A stretch of 64,000 nucleotides of DNA from G965227875 sp965227875 (GTDB lineage: Bacteria > Pseudomonadota > Alphaproteobacteria > Rhizobiales > JAJFHC01): positions 3,596,001-3,660,000 of the forward strand of contig OZ245783.1 of NCBI GenBank assembly GCA_965227875.1, given 5' to 3'. The translations under genes were made by a program, and so were the position numbers. A model generated the notes under the pieces. It ran no database searches and was not told the origin of the DNA. It worked only from the letters and a program-made list of their open reading frames with translations. Positions 52,020-60,888 of the stretch are shown piece after piece (the first letter of the stretch is position 1; every line of letters starts with the position of its first letter).

Positions 52020-52634
52020 TCAGCCCGTATGACTCGCCGGCGACCACCCGGCCTTCCACTTGTCGAGCGGAACGATCTCCGGCCTGACGCCATTGGCGTG
52101 GAACCAGGAGTCCATCGCATAGGCGGAACCGCCGTCGCGTTCGACCAGGACGGCGGTGTTGTGGGGCCACCGGTCGATGAACTTGCCGCGCCAGGCGGCT
52201 TCGCCAATATCGTGAAACCTGAGGAGACCGTCGGCGTGCAGCATGCGCAGGTATGTCGTCGTGTTGACGGTTTCGTCGATACAGTCCTGCTGGAACCTGT
52301 TCTTGGCGATGAGGGCCGCTCCGGGTTCATCCACATCGGTCCCGGTCGCCGACCCGACCTTCTTCTCCAGCACGGCGATCGCCCTCGCGGCCGCATCGCG
52401 TTCCGCCTCGGGCGTTGCAGGCCTGGCGCCAAAGGCCGCGCGCACCTTCTGCCATCCCGCCGGCGTCATCTTCACCTCGGCCTTGTACTGGCAGCCATAG
52501 CCGTGGCAGATCGTGAAACCGGAGGGGGCCGGGGTGGGGTCCGCGTAGGCGACGACGAACTCCTCGCCGCGCGAGCATCCGCTCACCAGCGCGGCCAGAA
52601 AGACAGCACCGAGCAAGTGGCGACCGGCACGCAT
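52020..52634 (-). CDS. Hypothetical lipoprotein
   Basis: A 204-residue protein with a lipobox ending at Cys20 (VSGC after a hydrophobic segment), so it is probably lipid-modified. The mature part has an acidic, helical region (about 60-90) and two short conserved-looking stretches, FTICHGYGCQYKAEVKM and DRWPHNTAVLVERDG, that I do not recognise as a named domain. Two CxYG-type cysteines near the start could form a disulfide. It is 42 bases downstream of the beta-barrel candidate on the same strand. Confidence 0.6.
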   Translation of the reverse strand: MRAGRHLLGAVFLAALVSGCSRGEEFVVAYADPTPAPSGFTICHGYGCQYKAEVKMTPAGWQKVRAAFGARPATPEAERDAAARAIAVLEKKVGSATGTDVDEPGAALIAKNRFQQDCIDETVNTTTYLRMLHADGLLRFHDIGEAAWRGKFIDRWPHNTAVLVERDGGSAYAMDSWFHANGVRPEIVPLDKWKAGWSPASHTG

Positions 52635-52675
52635 CTGTCCCGATCCTCCCTGGTTTGGTGTTCCGGTCGGTGCCC

Positions 52676-53563
52676 TCAGAATTTCAAGCCGACGCCAACG
52701 AAGAAACGGGGCGTGACGCCGCCATCGATTTCGCTTTCATAGGTAAAACCGGACCCGGTGGATATGCCGCTGACCTCGATGTCGGGCGTGTAGTCGAGCG
52801 CCGCACCGAAACGGATGAACGGAACGGGACCGAACGGCGTTGGGGCGAAACCGATATTGCCCAGGTTCGCCGTGTCGAACTCGATATCGAGATCCGCACC
52901 GAGCGTGAAGCCGACATCGGTCTGCGTTTCCGAAAACGTGTACCAGTTGCCGGACTCGTTCGTCATCAGGCGCGCCTTGCGCTGCTCGATGCGCGGGCCG
53001 CCGAAGACCGTGAGGTCGCCGTAGGTGGAGCCGCCGAGGTTGACGCCGAACTCATACCCGACATACGGCAGGAAGAAGAAATTCCGGGAATACTGGGAAA
53101 AGGTATCGACCCCGTTCGGATTGATCTGGACATCGAAGTCGCTTTCCGTCTGGTCGGTGCCGCCGAGAAATGCGCGTCCCCAGACACCCACGATCGGTCC
53201 CTTCGGATAGATCGGCCCGCGATTGACGGTATCGACATTGCCGAAGATCAGGTTTCCGATGTTCGGAAAGAAAAACGCCAGCGGCAGCCGGTAGTCGATG
53301 CCGACCGACGAGATGGCCTCGTTGTCGGTCTTGTCCGCGTTGTAGAAAACGGTGCCACCGCTCGACTGCGTCACGTCGCTGTCCGCGCTCTGGGCGCTCA
53401 GGCCGAAATCCACGCTGAACTTCTGCTGCGGCAGATACATGTTTCGCTTGTTGACGGAATTGACCGTCGTATCCGGGTCCGCGACCGCCGAGACGGTCAT
53501 CGCTGCCAACAGCCCGACTGCGGCGATCGACCTGATCGTCGCGGTTCTTGCACGCTTACGCAT
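52676..53563 (-). CDS. Outer-membrane beta-barrel candidate
   Basis: A 295-residue protein with a Sec signal (RSIAAVGLLAAMTVSAVA, cleavage near residue 29). The mature sequence is made of alternating Gly/aromatic strands and ends in a phenylalanine (FVGVGLKF), as outer-membrane barrels do. No name can be assigned; it does not look like a TonB receptor or a porin with long loops. It is upstream of the lipoprotein gene on the same strand, and these two may act together. Length suggests 10-12 strands. Confidence 0.65.
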   Translation of the reverse strand: MRKRARTATIRSIAAVGLLAAMTVSAVADPDTTVNSVNKRNMYLPQQKFSVDFGLSAQSADSDVTQSSGGTVFYNADKTDNEAISSVGIDYRLPLAFFFPNIGNLIFGNVDTVNRGPIYPKGPIVGVWGRAFLGGTDQTESDFDVQINPNGVDTFSQYSRNFFFLPYVGYEFGVNLGGSTYGDLTVFGGPRIEQRKARLMTNESGNWYTFSETQTDVGFTLGADLDIEFDTANLGNIGFAPTPFGPVPFIRFGAALDYTPDIEVSGISTGSGFTYESEIDGGVTPRFFVGVGLKF

Positions 53564-53818
53564 TTCCTTCCCCCCTACAGGACACTCAACTCCGGTTAGT
53601 TATTCATCCCGCAGGACAAGAGTCAAAACGGGAAGGAAGGGGTCTCTCTTGTCGCCGGAGCAGATTCCTGCGAGCGGAAAACGCGGCGTTCCGATTCTGG
53701 CTTGCCGGACAAGAATTTGCCATGCGGGGCAGGGGCGAAGGAGAAAAACGGCAGGGCAGCGTAGGGGAATTTTAGTCGGCAGGTGTGTCCTGGGTGCAAC
53801 AGTTCCGGGTGGCCGGGT

Positions 53819-54643
53819 TCACTGCAACGGGGCGCTGATGCCGGCCTTGCGGATCTCCACGAAGAGTGAATCCATCGCGTCGACCTCGCTCGGCGATATC
53901 GACCGGTCGGCCATCACGAGTTCCTTGCACGTGTGCCAGACATGGGTGATGTCCACATCGTCGCGCGCCGCGATGCGCCGGATGGCGCGCTCGAAAGAGG
54001 CATGGTCGGGATGCATGTTGCGCACCCAGTCCATGATCCGTCCGTGATCGTATGACGCGGACACGTCGTCGCCGAGAGCCTCGGCGCGCTCCTTGACATA
54101 GTCGGAGATCACGTTCTGCTCGTCGACCTGGAACGAACCGTCGGAATAGGCGACGTAGAGCACGATCTTGAGTTCGTCGCGCACCGACGCAAGCACCTGC
54201 TGGGTGGGGTTGGCGCCGGACTCCTCGTTGTCCGTCTCGGCAAAGTCGCGCCATCGCGCGATCTCGACATAAGGCAGGAAGAACTCCCGCGCGTCCTTGT
54301 ACGTGTCGCCGGTCCAGTAATCGACGACCTGCTGGATGCGGTCGATGAAGAAGGTCCGTTCCGCCTGCCTGAGCTGGCAGAACCCGTGCACGTAGTCGCC
54401 GCGTTCGGAGGGGCCGATCGCCTGGACCCTGACCATGCGCTGGCTGGCGTTGCCCTGGCCGTCCTCATAGGTCAGGCCGAGAACGAGACCGTCCACGTTG
54501 GGCTGGGGCCGCGTGTCGATGTCCGCGAACATGTCCTCGGCGTCTTCGTCCGCCTCGATCTGCGGTGGAAAACCTTCAGGATGCTCGAGCGGCCGGTCGC
54601 TGTTGGAGGAAAATATCTCCTTCAAGGACTGGAAGAATGACAT
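53819..54643 (-). CDS. WYL domain protein with TerB-like C-terminus
   Basis: A 274-residue cytosolic protein. Residues about 55-115 contain YVHGFCQLRQAERTFFIDRI, the WYL-fold ligand-binding pattern. The C-terminal 130 residues (LYVAYSDGSFQVDEQNVISD, then LVMADRSISPSEVDAMDSLF) form a helical TerB-like domain with the acidic DGxxxxxE repeats. There is no N-terminal winged-helix DNA-binding domain, unlike usual WYL regulators. The region before the WYL part is acidic and probably flexible. Role unknown; the combination suggests ligand-responsive stress function. Confidence 0.75.
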   Translation of the reverse strand: MSFFQSLKEIFSSNSDRPLEHPEGFPPQIEADEDAEDMFADIDTRPQPNVDGLVLGLTYEDGQGNASQRMVRVQAIGPSERGDYVHGFCQLRQAERTFFIDRIQQVVDYWTGDTYKDAREFFLPYVEIARWRDFAETDNEESGANPTQQVLASVRDELKIVLYVAYSDGSFQVDEQNVISDYVKERAEALGDDVSASYDHGRIMDWVRNMHPDHASFERAIRRIAARDDVDITHVWHTCKELVMADRSISPSEVDAMDSLFVEIRKAGISAPLQ

Positions 54644-54861
54644 GTACGGTCCCCACCCGTTGCTGCTTTGCCTCTGCCTCGTCTATACGCGCCGGCGCGT
54701 GCTTTTGTTCCGCGCGCGGCACGTTACGAGGAGGCCGTGTCCCCGTAACCGTATAGATGAATATGGCGGCCGTGCCTATCGATTGTGTGTCGCACAGGCC
54801 CGCTTGCGGTCCGGACGGCTGGCCACCCGAACGAGGTCTCCGTCAGGGCCGCGACCCTGTT

Positions 54862-55494
54862 TCAGTTCCCGAATCTCTCCTGGAGTTCGCGGACCTGGTC
54901 CGGTGTCAGGAACCGGGTGCGGTGCTGGTGGAGCAGCAGGAACAGCTTTGCGGTTTCCTCCAGTTCCTCGGTGGCGTAAACCGCGGCGTCCAGCGATTTG
55001 CCCGCCACAACCGGCCCGTGATTGGCGAGCAGCACAGCATGATGGTTGCCCGCGAGTGCGCGGACCGCATCGGCCAGCGTCCTGTCGCCCGGGGGGTAGT
55101 AGGGCACGAGCGGAAGCTTGCCCACGCGCATGACGTAATAGGCCGTGATGGCCGGCATCACGTCTTCGGGATCGATGCCGTCGAGGCAGCTCACGGCCAC
55201 GGAATGCGTGGAATGCAGGTGGACGACGGCACCGGACTCCGCACGTTCCTCGTACATCGCGATATGGAGGAACGTTTCCTTGGTCGGCGCGTCACCGGAG
55301 AGGTGCCGCCCGTCGTTGTCGAGTTTCGAGATCCGGGCGGGGTCCAGGTTGCCGAGAGACGCGTTCGTGGGTGTCATCAGCCAGCCGTCGTCCAGGCGCA
55401 CGCTGATGTTTCCCGAACTTCCCATGGTAAGGCCGCGATCGAAGAGCGACTTTCCGAAGCGGCAGATCTCTTCGCGCTGACGGGTTTCGCTCAT
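54862..55494 (-). CDS. otnC: 3-oxo-tetronate 4-phosphate decarboxylase, class II aldolase fold
   Basis: A 210-residue class II aldolase-like enzyme. MGSSGNISVRLDDGWLMTP is the typical N-terminal block, HLHSTHSVAVSCLDG provides two zinc-binding His residues, and NHGPVVAG is conserved. In tetronate catabolism OtnC decarboxylates the phosphorylated 3-oxo acid made by OtnK to dihydroxyacetone phosphate. Its ATG overlaps the otnK stop (ATGA). The combination with otnK is the main argument against fuculose-phosphate aldolase. Confidence 0.85.
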   Translation of the reverse strand: MSETRQREEICRFGKSLFDRGLTMGSSGNISVRLDDGWLMTPTNASLGNLDPARISKLDNDGRHLSGDAPTKETFLHIAMYEERAESGAVVHLHSTHSVAVSCLDGIDPEDVMPAITAYYVMRVGKLPLVPYYPPGDRTLADAVRALAGNHHAVLLANHGPVVAGKSLDAAVYATEELEETAKLFLLLHQHRTRFLTPDQVRELQERFGN

Positions 55495-56759
55495 GGCAGC
55501 ATCCCGATGGCCTTGGTGAAGAAGTCCGGTCCACCGAAATTGCCGGACTTGAGGGCGAGCGCCACGGGCGCGTCGCCCGTCGACACGGTCCACGGTACGC
55601 CCGGATCGATTTCGGGGCCGATGCGGAGCGCCTCGGCTCCCAGTGCACCGACGACCGCACCCGAGGTCTCCCCGCCGGCGACCACGAACCGGTCGACGCC
55701 GATGTCGCGCGCGGATCTGGCGAGATCGGCAAAAAACCGCTCCACCGTCTCACCGGCATGTTCGCGTCCGTACCGCGACTGGATATCCGCAACGTGGGCG
55801 GGGTCGTCGCTCGAACACACCAGCGCCGGACCGGCCGCAAGCGTCTCGCCCAGCCAGGCCCGGGCTTCCTCGAGCACCGGCTCGCCTTTCAGAATGCGCT
55901 CGGCATCCGCGTCGAAAACCGGCATTTCGGTACGGGCCTCGGCGATCTGGCCCCGAGTCGCCTCCGAACAGCTTCCCGCGATGCACAGCGTCTTGCCGGA
56001 TGGCGGCGCAAACCGGTCGTCACCGGCTGCATCCCGCAGCCAGCCTCGCACCCGGTAGTTTTCGGGCAGGCCCATGGCGATGCCCGATCCGCCCGTCAGC
56101 AGGGGCAGGTCGCTCACCGCGCGCCCTATGGTTTCGAGGTGGCGGTCCGAGACCGCATCGACGATGGCGATGGCGGGGCCGTCTGCCGCAAGACTGTCCA
56201 GCGCCGTGGCGATGGCGTCGGCGCCCGCCTCGACTGTCTCGAAGGCGACCAGTCCGACCCTGGCCCGGGACTGCCTCTGCAGGACCCGGACGAGGTCGGC
56301 ATCGGTCATCGGCGTGAGCGGGTGGTCCTTGAGGGGAGATTCCGACAGCAGGCGGTCGCCGACGAACAGATGCCCCTGGTAGACGGTGCGCCGGTTCTCG
56401 GGAAAGGCCGGGCAGGCGATGCTGATGCCGGTCTGCAGGTTCGTCATCATGGCGTCCGTCACCGGACCGATGTTGCCCCTGTCGGTGGAATCGAACGTGG
56501 AACAGTATTTGAACAGATATTGCCGGCAACCTGCCGCCTTGAGCCATTCGAGGGACGCAAGCGACATCTCGACCGCCTCTTGCGCAGGAATGGTCCGGGA
56601 CTTGAGAGCCACGACGATGGCATCGGCGTCGGGAACCGCCGTGGCGGGCGAAGGAACGCCGATCATCTGCACGACGGACATGCCGTTTCGTTTGAGCATG
56701 AGGGCGAGGTCTGTCGCGCCGGTAAGGTCGTCGGCGACGCATCCCAGTATCGGACTCAT
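55491..56759 (-). CDS. otnK: 3-oxo-tetronate kinase (DUF1537 family)
   Basis: A 422-residue kinase of the four-carbon acid sugar kinase family. GCVADDLTGATDLALML (7-23) is the N-terminal signature with the catalytic Asp residues, YCSTFDSTDRGNIGPVTDA the second block, and the C-terminal ATP-binding region contains VVAGGETSGAVV and ETSGAV-like glycine loops. It phosphorylates 3-oxo-tetronate (from L-threonate or D-erythronate). It is the first gene of the otnK-otnC unit, divergent from the LeuB-like dehydrogenase at 56936. The TIM-barrel isomerase OtnI was not found. Confidence 0.88.
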   Translation of the reverse strand: MSPILGCVADDLTGATDLALMLKRNGMSVVQMIGVPSPATAVPDADAIVVALKSRTIPAQEAVEMSLASLEWLKAAGCRQYLFKYCSTFDSTDRGNIGPVTDAMMTNLQTGISIACPAFPENRRTVYQGHLFVGDRLLSESPLKDHPLTPMTDADLVRVLQRQSRARVGLVAFETVEAGADAIATALDSLAADGPAIAIVDAVSDRHLETIGRAVSDLPLLTGGSGIAMGLPENYRVRGWLRDAAGDDRFAPPSGKTLCIAGSCSEATRGQIAEARTEMPVFDADAERILKGEPVLEEARAWLGETLAAGPALVCSSDDPAHVADIQSRYGREHAGETVERFFADLARSARDIGVDRFVVAGGETSGAVVGALGAEALRIGPEIDPGVPWTVSTGDAPVALALKSGNFGGPDFFTKAIGMLP

Positions 56760-56814
56760 GGGTCTTCCTGTCTTGTATTAGAACCGCGCGCACCGTGGGC
56801 GAACCCGGACGATG

Positions 56815-56844
56815 CCGTCAAGTCCGCCATTGCGGGCTTGACGG
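56815..56844. promoter_or_regulatory. Inverted repeat in the otnK / dehydrogenase divergent promoter region
   Basis: CCGTCAAGTCCGC (56815-56827) and GCGGGCTTGACGG (56832-56844) are inverted repeats with one mismatch and a four-base CATT spacer. It lies 56-85 bases before the otnK start and 92-121 before the dehydrogenase start, a suitable place for an operator. The symmetry could also be a hairpin. No regulator gene is adjacent. Confidence 0.5.
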
Positions 56845-56935
56845 GAAAACCGGTTGCCGTCACCCATACGTCTCCGTGCGGCGCGGGGGCCGCGTGCCGC
56901 TGAGAAGAACGACAACAACACATGAGGAAATCCGA

Positions 56936-58042
56936 ATGAGCGAGGGGAAGACCTTCAGGATCGCTGTGCTTGCCGGCGACGGTATCGGGCCGGAAATCAT
57001 GCCGGCCTGCCTGGATATCGTCGACGAGGCGTTGGTCAGATGCGGGAACGGGACACAGCTTCGCCACGAGCAGGTGCGCGCCGGCGCGCAGGCCTACGCG
57101 GACACCGGCGAGGCGTTTTCACCGGACGCGCGCGCAACCGCGGCGGACGCGGACGCGATCCTTCTTGGCGCTATGGGCCTGCCGAGCGTCCGATACGAAA
57201 ACGGCACGGAAATCGCGCCGCAACTCGATCTGCGGTTCGATCTTGGGCTCTTCGCCGGCGTGCGTCCCGTACGCTCCGTGCGCGGCGTCCCCGGGCCACT
57301 GGCCGACCCCAGGGGGCAGGAACTGGACTTCGTCCTCATTCGAGAGTCCACGGAAGGCCTCTTCGCTTCCCACGGCAAGGGCGTGGTCAGCGCCGACCGC
57401 GCCACGGACACCATGGTGATCACCCGCGAGACCTGCGAGAAGCTGTTCGACTTCGCATTCGCGCTTGGTCGTCAGCGACGGGAGGACGGGCAGCCGGGAG
57501 TGGTCACCTGCGTCGACAAGGCGAACGTGTTCGCTTCCCTGGCGTATTTCAGGTCGATTTTCGACGAACGGGCGAAACTCAACCAGGATGTGACGGCGAA
57601 CCATGCCTATGTGGACGCCATGGCGCTGAACATGGTGCGCCGGCCCTGGGAATATGACGTGTTGGTGACCGAGAACATGTTCGGCGACATCCTGTCCGAT
57701 CTGGGGGCCGGCCTCATCGGCGGGCTCGGCATGGCACCGTCGGCAGACATCGGCGAGAATCACGCGGTGTTCCAGCCGTGCCACGGCAGTGCGCCGGACA
57801 TCATGGGACAGGGGCTCGCCAATCCGACCGCCATGTACCTGTCCGGCGCCATGATGCTCGACTGGCTGGGACGCAAGCATGACGACCCGGGGTGCGTGCG
57901 CGCCGCGCGGCTGATCGAGCGCGCCGTCGACACGGCTTTTGGCGAGTACGGGCTCCAGTCCTGCGAATTGGGCGGAAGCGACGGAACGGACAGCATCGCG
58001 CAGGGGGTCCTTCGTGCCCTGGGCGAGGTCGATCCGACATGA
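56936..58042 (+). CDS. Isocitrate/isopropylmalate dehydrogenase-family 2-hydroxyacid dehydrogenase
   Basis: A 368-residue beta-hydroxyacid oxidative decarboxylase of the LeuB/Icd family. LAGDGIGPEIMPACL is the start, RESTEGLF is the substrate phosphoryl-site motif, VTCVDKANVFAS supplies the catalytic Lys, and the C-terminal ENMFGDILSDLGAGLIGGLG and HGSAPDIMGQGLANP bind metal and NAD. Close to LeuB in length. The sugar-acid context suggests tartrate, D-malate or another hydroxyacid as substrate rather than isopropylmalate, since no leu genes are nearby. Start ATG 56936. Confidence 0.85.
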   Translation: MSEGKTFRIAVLAGDGIGPEIMPACLDIVDEALVRCGNGTQLRHEQVRAGAQAYADTGEAFSPDARATAADADAILLGAMGLPSVRYENGTEIAPQLDLRFDLGLFAGVRPVRSVRGVPGPLADPRGQELDFVLIRESTEGLFASHGKGVVSADRATDTMVITRETCEKLFDFAFALGRQRREDGQPGVVTCVDKANVFASLAYFRSIFDERAKLNQDVTANHAYVDAMALNMVRRPWEYDVLVTENMFGDILSDLGAGLIGGLGMAPSADIGENHAVFQPCHGSAPDIMGQGLANPTAMYLSGAMMLDWLGRKHDDPGCVRAARLIERAVDTAFGEYGLQSCELGGSDGTDSIAQGVLRALGEVDPT

Positions 58043-58055
58043 CGTCGGCAGTGTG

Positions 58056-58970
58056 ATGGTGGCTCAAACCGGTCAGGCCGCCGACAGGCGCGGGATCTGG
58101 CCCATCCTCTACGCGTATTTCGACGAACGCGAAGAACTCGACCGGTCTCTGATGCGCCGGCAGGTCGAGGTCTGCCTTGCTCACGCGCCCGCCGGCATGG
58201 CCGCTTTGGGGTTGGCGACGGAGGTCTCGAAACTGTCCACGGCCGAACGCCGCCAGGTGATGGAATGGCTCGCCGAAGATGTCTCGGGCGCCTGTCCGCT
58301 GGCGATCACGATCGCCGAACCGACCGTGACGGGACAGATCGAGATGGTCCGGGCCGCCGCCGATCTGGGCGTCGACTGGGTCATCCTGCAGCCGCCGCCG
58401 GTGCCGAACCTGTCCGAAACCGAATATGTCCAGTTTTTTGGCAGGGTCGCCGAGGCGAGTACCCTGCCGGTGGCGCTCCAGAACGCGCCGGGCCTCATCA
58501 ACGTGGCGCTGTCGGTCGACGGTCTGAAGGTCCTGAACCGGAATCACCCGAATGTCTGCCTGCTCAAGGGCGAGGGCCCTGCCGTGGAGATCGCGCACCT
58601 CGTCGAGGCGACGCAGGGTGTCTTCAGGGTCTTCAACGGACGCGGCGGCCTCGAACTGCCTGACAACCTGCGGGCCGGCTGCGCGGGGATGATCCCCGCT
58701 CCGGACTGTTTCGACCGGCAGGTCGCGCTCTACGAGGCATGGACGGAAGGGCGCCTTGAGGAGGCCGAACGGATGTACGAGGCCATCGCACCGGCGATCG
58801 TCTTCGTCATGCAGTCGATCCCGCATCTCCTGTGTTACGGCAAGCGCCTGACGGCAGCCCGGATGGGCCTCGCGCCCGATTCGGTGCTGGACCGGGCACC
58901 GGCGATGACACCGACCGCGTTCGGCCTCGACTGCGTGCGCCGCTATGCTGAAGCGCTCGGTCCGTTCTGA
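58056..58970 (+). CDS. Dihydrodipicolinate-synthase-family (DapA/NAL) protein with altered active-site Tyr
   Basis: A 304-residue class I aldolase-type TIM barrel. Lys171 in CLLKGEGP is the Schiff-base lysine of the family. The catalytic tyrosine motif YNxPG (as in VLYNVPG) is replaced by LQNAPG at residues 141-146, so Tyr becomes Gln142. The GxxGE loop is also not obvious. It follows the LeuB-like gene by 13 bases on the same strand and is probably co-transcribed. It may be an aldolase or dehydratase for a 2-keto-3-deoxy acid, or a lyase of altered activity; a normal lysine-biosynthetic DapA is unlikely. Confidence 0.78.
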   Translation: MVAQTGQAADRRGIWPILYAYFDEREELDRSLMRRQVEVCLAHAPAGMAALGLATEVSKLSTAERRQVMEWLAEDVSGACPLAITIAEPTVTGQIEMVRAAADLGVDWVILQPPPVPNLSETEYVQFFGRVAEASTLPVALQNAPGLINVALSVDGLKVLNRNHPNVCLLKGEGPAVEIAHLVEATQGVFRVFNGRGGLELPDNLRAGCAGMIPAPDCFDRQVALYEAWTEGRLEEAERMYEAIAPAIVFVMQSIPHLLCYGKRLTAARMGLAPDSVLDRAPAMTPTAFGLDCVRRYAEALGPF

Positions 58971-59064
58971 AACCCGATTTCCGGTTTGACTGGATTGCCG
59001 GTTGGGTGGATAGAACAGGGCACCGCAAGACAGCGCACGAAAGCGCGCCAGTGAAAGGAAAAAA

Positions 59065-59817
59065 ATGAACAGGATCGATCTCGACGGACAGACCGCCATC
59101 GTCACAGGCGCGGGCCAGGGCATCGGCAAGGCCGTGGCCAAGCGATTTCTCGCGTCCGGAGCGTCGGTGTCGCTCTGGGACATGGACGATGCGGTTCTGG
59201 AACAGGCCGTGGAGGAACTGGGTGCGAAGGGAACCGTGAGCGGCACGAAGGTCGACGTCACGTCCCCGGAAGACGTCGGCGCCGCGGCCGAAGCGGTCAA
59301 GTCAGAGTTCGGCAGGATCGACATTCTGGTCTGCAACGCCGGCATTGCCGGGATGAACGCCACGGTATGGGAGTACCCGGTCGACGAATGGCGCCGGGTG
59401 ATCGATATCGATCTCAACGGTGTCTTCAACTGCTGCCGGGCGGTGGTGCCGCACATGATCGATGCGGGTTACGGGCGCATCGTCAACGTCGCCTCGATCG
59501 CCGGCAAGGAAGGCAATCCCAACGCCAGCGCCTATAGCGCGGCAAAGGCGGGCGTCATCGCGCTGACGAAATCCCTTGGCAAGGAACTGGCGGACAGGGA
59601 TATCGCGGTCAACTGCATCACGCCCGCCGCCGCACGCACCCGGATATTCGACCAGATGACCGAGGAACACATCAACTACATGCTCCAGAAGATCCCCCGC
59701 GGACGTTTCGTCACCGTGGACGAGGTGGCGGCCACCGTCGCGTTTGCGGCCTCGCGGGACTGTTCCTTCACGACCGGGGCGGTATTCGACCTGTCCGGCG
59801 GACGGGCCACCTATTGA
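59065..59817 (+). CDS. Short-chain dehydrogenase/reductase
   Basis: A 250-residue classical SDR. TGAGQGIG (15-22) is the NAD-binding motif, with Asp39 after beta-2 indicating NAD preference, and Ser144, Tyr157 and Lys161 form the triad. The sequence resembles sugar dehydrogenases and 3-oxoacyl reductases. It is 94 bases downstream of the DapA-like gene, with AAAGGA before ATG 59065. In the sugar-acid context it is a candidate sugar or sugar-acid dehydrogenase. Confidence 0.83.
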   Translation: MNRIDLDGQTAIVTGAGQGIGKAVAKRFLASGASVSLWDMDDAVLEQAVEELGAKGTVSGTKVDVTSPEDVGAAAEAVKSEFGRIDILVCNAGIAGMNATVWEYPVDEWRRVIDIDLNGVFNCCRAVVPHMIDAGYGRIVNVASIAGKEGNPNASAYSAAKAGVIALTKSLGKELADRDIAVNCITPAAARTRIFDQMTEEHINYMLQKIPRGRFVTVDEVAATVAFAASRDCSFTTGAVFDLSGGRATY

Positions 59818-59870
59818 GCCGGGCGCGGCCGCCGCGCGGGCCGAAGCGCTAGGGCGGGGGGCATTCGGCC

Positions 59871-60767
59871 ATGGCGATCACGACAGCAGTGCCGGCAGAA
59901 CGGCGTGACTTCCTGCGGGCCGTCATGCTGGTCACGGCCAGCGTCTTGTGTTTTTCGCTGCTCGATGCCGGGGCCAAGTACCTCGCCCAGGAACTGCCCG
60001 TCCTGCAGATCGTCTGGATGCGCTACCTGGTGAACTTCTGTTTCGCCCTGCTTGTGAGCGCCCCGTGGCGCGACACGCGTTACCTGAAGACCAAGCACCT
60101 CAAGCTGCAGATCCTGCGCTCGATCCTGCTCTTCTGTTCGACCGCCTTCAACTTCGTAGCGCTTCAGTACCTGCAACTCGCCCAGACCGTCTCCATCCTG
60201 TTCACCGCGCCCCTTCTGGTGGCGCTGCTTTCGGTGTTCGTGCTGGGGGAAACGGTCGGGCCACGCCGCTGGGGCGCAATCCTGGTCGGCCTGTGCGGCA
60301 TTCTCATCGTCACCCGACCCGGGTCCGACGCGTTCCAGTGGCCTGCGCTCCTGTCCGTCGGCAGCGCCATCTGCATCGCCATCTACAACATCGTCACGCG
60401 CAAGATCGCGGGCTCCGACAGCGCGCGAACCTCCCAGGTCTATGTCACCCTGATCGCCTGCCTCGCCCTCACGCCGCTCATGCCGGGCACGTGGCAGGCC
60501 CCGTCCGGGCCGATGATCTGGGTGCTGCTCTTTGCCATCGGGTTTTTCGGCTGGATCGGCCACTGGCTGCTGACGGCAGCCCACGATTACGCGCCGGCGT
60601 CGCATATCGCCCCATTCATGTATTCCCAGATCGTCTGGATGGTGGCGTTGGGCTACCTGGTCTTCCGCGACGTTCCCGACCTCTGGACCGCGGTGGGCGC
60701 CCTGATCGTGGTTGCCAGCGGACTCTACCTGCTGCGCCGTGAACGCGTGGTGCGCGAGCAGACATAG
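59871..60767 (+). CDS. DMT-superfamily (EamA) permease
   Basis: A 298-residue membrane protein of about ten helices with two EamA repeats. VMLVTASVLCFSLLDAGAKY and QTVSILFTAPLLVALLSVFVLGE are typical. It may take up or export an acid metabolised by the neighbouring enzymes, or export a toxic intermediate; no other transporter is in this part of the window. It lies 53 bases after the SDR. Confidence 0.82.
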   Translation: MAITTAVPAERRDFLRAVMLVTASVLCFSLLDAGAKYLAQELPVLQIVWMRYLVNFCFALLVSAPWRDTRYLKTKHLKLQILRSILLFCSTAFNFVALQYLQLAQTVSILFTAPLLVALLSVFVLGETVGPRRWGAILVGLCGILIVTRPGSDAFQWPALLSVGSAICIAIYNIVTRKIAGSDSARTSQVYVTLIACLALTPLMPGTWQAPSGPMIWVLLFAIGFFGWIGHWLLTAAHDYAPASHIAPFMYSQIVWMVALGYLVFRDVPDLWTAVGALIVVASGLYLLRRERVVREQT

Positions 60768-60807
60768 CTCCGCCACGTCCAAGGCCTGTCGGTTCCATCC
60801 CGGGTGA

Positions 60808-60888
60808 TTGAATCAGACTGTAAGATATGGTTCGCAACAGTTTGAAATATATATAAAAAGCAGCCCAGTTGAATCTGAATCTCAACTG
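60808..60888. promoter_or_regulatory. Repeated motif and palindrome upstream of the dehydratase gene
   Basis: TTGAATCAGA (60808-60817) and TTGAATCTGA (60869-60878) are a nine-of-ten direct repeat 61 bases apart. The second lies in an inverted repeat CAGTTGA-N9-TCAACTG (60866-60888). The stretch between them is AT-rich (a TATATATA run at about 60848-60855), so this looks like a promoter with operator sites, 96-176 bases before the dehydratase start. Confidence 0.5.
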
